Shown: positions 62,890 to 64,000 of the stretch, piece after piece
Position numbering within the stretch: the first letter of the stretch is position 1
Layout: every line of letters begins with the position of its first letter
Assembly (NCBI RefSeq): GCF_036711975.1
Contig: NC_091971.1
Coordinates: forward strand, 27,659,501 to 27,723,500
Reading direction: 5' to 3'
DNA length: 64,000 nt
Source: Onthophagus taurus
Taxonomy: Eukaryota > Arthropoda > Insecta > Coleoptera > Scarabaeidae
The notes under the pieces: model-generated
What the model was told of the DNA's origin: nothing
Seen by the model: the letters and a program-made list of their open reading frames with translations, nothing else
Databases searched by the model: none
Program-made: the position numbers and the translations under genes

Positions 62890-64000
62890 TCAAGTCATTT
62901 GTTTGACGATTTTTGTTAGTGGAGAATATTGAAACGCCTTATCATGTAAAACTAAACAGTATGCTGTGGTACCATCAGAAATCGGATTTTTTGTCGTAAA
63001 TTCTATCCGTATTTCTACCCCACTTTTGTGTGGCGCTTCTGCTTGATATGTACAATCAATTCCAATCAGTGGATAATTTTCAATAAATTGTTTCGGAGTG
63101 AGTAATGGTTCTCCTTCCTTCCCATAGTAGGACTTTTGAAAGCGTGTATACATGTCATATAACACTGCGACACGATTACTATCAAAGTCTACGTTCAGAT
63201 TATCGTATGGGTAGCGTTCACCGTTTAGGAATACCGTCAAATTGGTGAGTTTTACATTATCAAAGGTTGCCATGTTCGCCAACTGTTTTCCTTTCTTCTT
63301 TGTTTGAAACCCAATTATTATAAATCTAGGTGTTTCCAACTGCGGAGCTGTTTTCACAGCCCATGACTGCTTTGTTGTTTGAGGTAAAGAAGGATATACA
63401 TGTACTTCCCAACTGCGAAAAGGTATTTGCAGATCAATATTTCGTCCTGCTATTTTTGTTAGAGCTAATTGTTCTCGTAAGCCTACGGCTAGATGGGGCA
63501 TTCTCCACACAACTTTATCGATTTTTAACTGTAACGGTTCTTGTACCGTATTCACAAGCACATCATTATCATCATTATTACGAATTAACACTAGCTCTTG
63601 TCTCACATTCATCACAATTGTTTTAAAATCTTCAGCAAACCCTATTAATGTCTTTAGCGGTACACTCAATCCAAAATTTCCATTTTTATCCATTATTGCA
63701 CCCGTTACAGGGGATGTTGGGACCACTTGACCTAGCAGATCCTCGCCCATGTTCCAACCTGTGTTCGCCAACTTTATTATATCGTGAGGGGTATACGAAA
63801 AGTATCCTTTCATACATGATGTTAACCCCACGTTTCTCACTCCATCTATTTGAACACCATTTATAAGATAGCGAATATCACTGAACATAAACGCTACAGG
63901 ATTATTTACCAATTTTACAGTTGCACTAGCATCTTTTGTTGCTTTACCACTCGCATCCAGTTTACGTACGCTCCCTTCCACATACAAAAAACTTTCATGA
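62890..64000 (-). CDS. Major capsid protein, double jelly-roll type, N-terminus cut by the window edge
   Basis: The open frame runs from the right edge to a stop at 62890, at least 370 aa. The N-terminal part contains LVNNPVAFMFSDIRYLINGV, then NVGLTSCMKGYFSYTPHDII. The C-terminal part has YPLIGIDCTYQAEAPHKSGV and EIRIEFTTKNPISDGTTAYC. This is the insect protein type often annotated 'F54H12.2-like', which I take to be the Polinton/adintovirus hexon-like major capsid protein. The first in-frame candidate start in view (63987, TTG) is not the true start because the frame stays open to the edge. No internal break is seen. Confidence 0.78.
   Translation of the reverse strand, partial: HESFLYVEGSVRKLDASGKATKDASATVKLVNNPVAFMFSDIRYLINGVQIDGVRNVGLTSCMKGYFSYTPHDIIKLANTGWNMGEDLLGQVVPTSPVTGAIMDKNGNFGLSVPLKTLIGFAEDFKTIVMNVRQELVLIRNNDDNDVLVNTVQEPLQLKIDKVVWRMPHLAVGLREQLALTKIAGRNIDLQIPFRSWEVHVYPSLPQTTKQSWAVKTAPQLETPRFIIIGFQTKKKGKQLANMATFDNVKLTNLTVFLNGERYPYDNLNVDFDSNRVAVLYDMYTRFQKSYYGKEGEPLLTPKQFIENYPLIGIDCTYQAEAPHKSGVEIRIEFTTKNPISDGTTAYCLVLHDKAFQYSPLTKIVKQMT

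Larger units (their letters stand above)
51083..64000. mobile_element. Polinton/Maverick/adintovirus-like endogenous element, right end outside the window
   Basis: It combines protein-primed-type DNA polymerase B (rightward) with retroviral-type chromodomain integrase, FtsK/HerA-type packaging ATPase and double-jelly-roll major capsid protein (all leftward). That gene set defines Polintons/adintoviruses. At least four genes carry a stop or frameshift, so the copy is probably dead. The left end is taken as the inverted and tandem repeats at 51083-51420. Terminal repeats and target duplication cannot be verified because the right end is missing. Confidence 0.85.

Noticed and set aside
1-64000. 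tRNA or rRNA genes
   Set aside because: No A/B-box plus cloverleaf pattern or rRNA-like conserved block was noticed on either strand by eye.

Overview
This window is an AT-rich, transposon-dominated stretch of an arthropod genome, most likely an insect. I infer this from the element families (BEL/Pao, Ty3 with env, Penelope, Kolobok-, piggyBac-, hAT-, pogo-, PIF/Harbinger- and P-like transposons, plus a Polinton/adintovirus-like element) and from the short introns of 54-59 bp with GT..AG ends. I see no convincing host gene, tRNA, rRNA or CRISPR array. Almost everything readable is a selfish element, and most copies are broken or nested inside each other.

Layout. 0-2.5 kb: half of a fold-back repeat split by a degraded Ty3/gypsy fragment. 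3.5-6.1 kb: a BEL integrase scrap and a PIF/Harbinger remnant. 6.3-11.8 kb: the 3' half of an env-bearing Ty3/gypsy element. Its Pol carries a TARG1/OARD1-like macrodomain between the RNase H tail and an intact DDE integrase. A frameshifted chuvirus-type glycoprotein gene, a polypurine tract and LTR sequence follow. 11.8-14.4 kb: an apparently intact Kolobok-type transposon (TTAA duplication, 576-aa transposase). 15.1-16.3 kb: two MITEs. 16.27-22.4 kb: a hAT element bounded by TIRs and an 8-bp duplication, filled with later insertions. 22.4-25.5 kb: gene-free sequence.

25.5-37.6 kb: a second hAT element with an 8-bp duplication. It is split by about 10 kb containing a seven-exon P-element/THAP9-type transposase gene, a pogo-like element and a 1.1-kb fold-back element. 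37.7-39.9 kb: a nearly intact piggyBac element. 40-44.5 kb: a ZMYM1-type hAT pseudogene interrupted by retroelement scraps, a piggyBac remnant and a 9-bp satellite. 44.5-49 kb: a minus-strand BEL/Pao element split by Harbinger and Penelope pieces. 49.5-51.1 kb: a Penelope-like element.

51.1-64.0 kb (running off the right edge): a Polinton/Maverick/adintovirus-like endogenous virus. Its DNA polymerase B reads rightward. A chromodomain integrase, several unknown small proteins, a coiled-coil protein of a type common in such elements, a packaging ATPase and the major capsid protein read leftward. PolB would replicate the element, the integrase would insert it, and ATPase plus capsid point to virion formation. 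Several genes carry frameshifts or stops, so this copy looks decayed. Its left end has an inverted repeat plus 94-bp tandem repeats rich in AAGGTCA-type sites.

The two signals I rate highest are the macrodomain-bearing retroelement Pol and the virus-like element with its unusual repeats and duplicated splice module. Domain calls rest on motif recognition in the translated sequence. No database search was possible.
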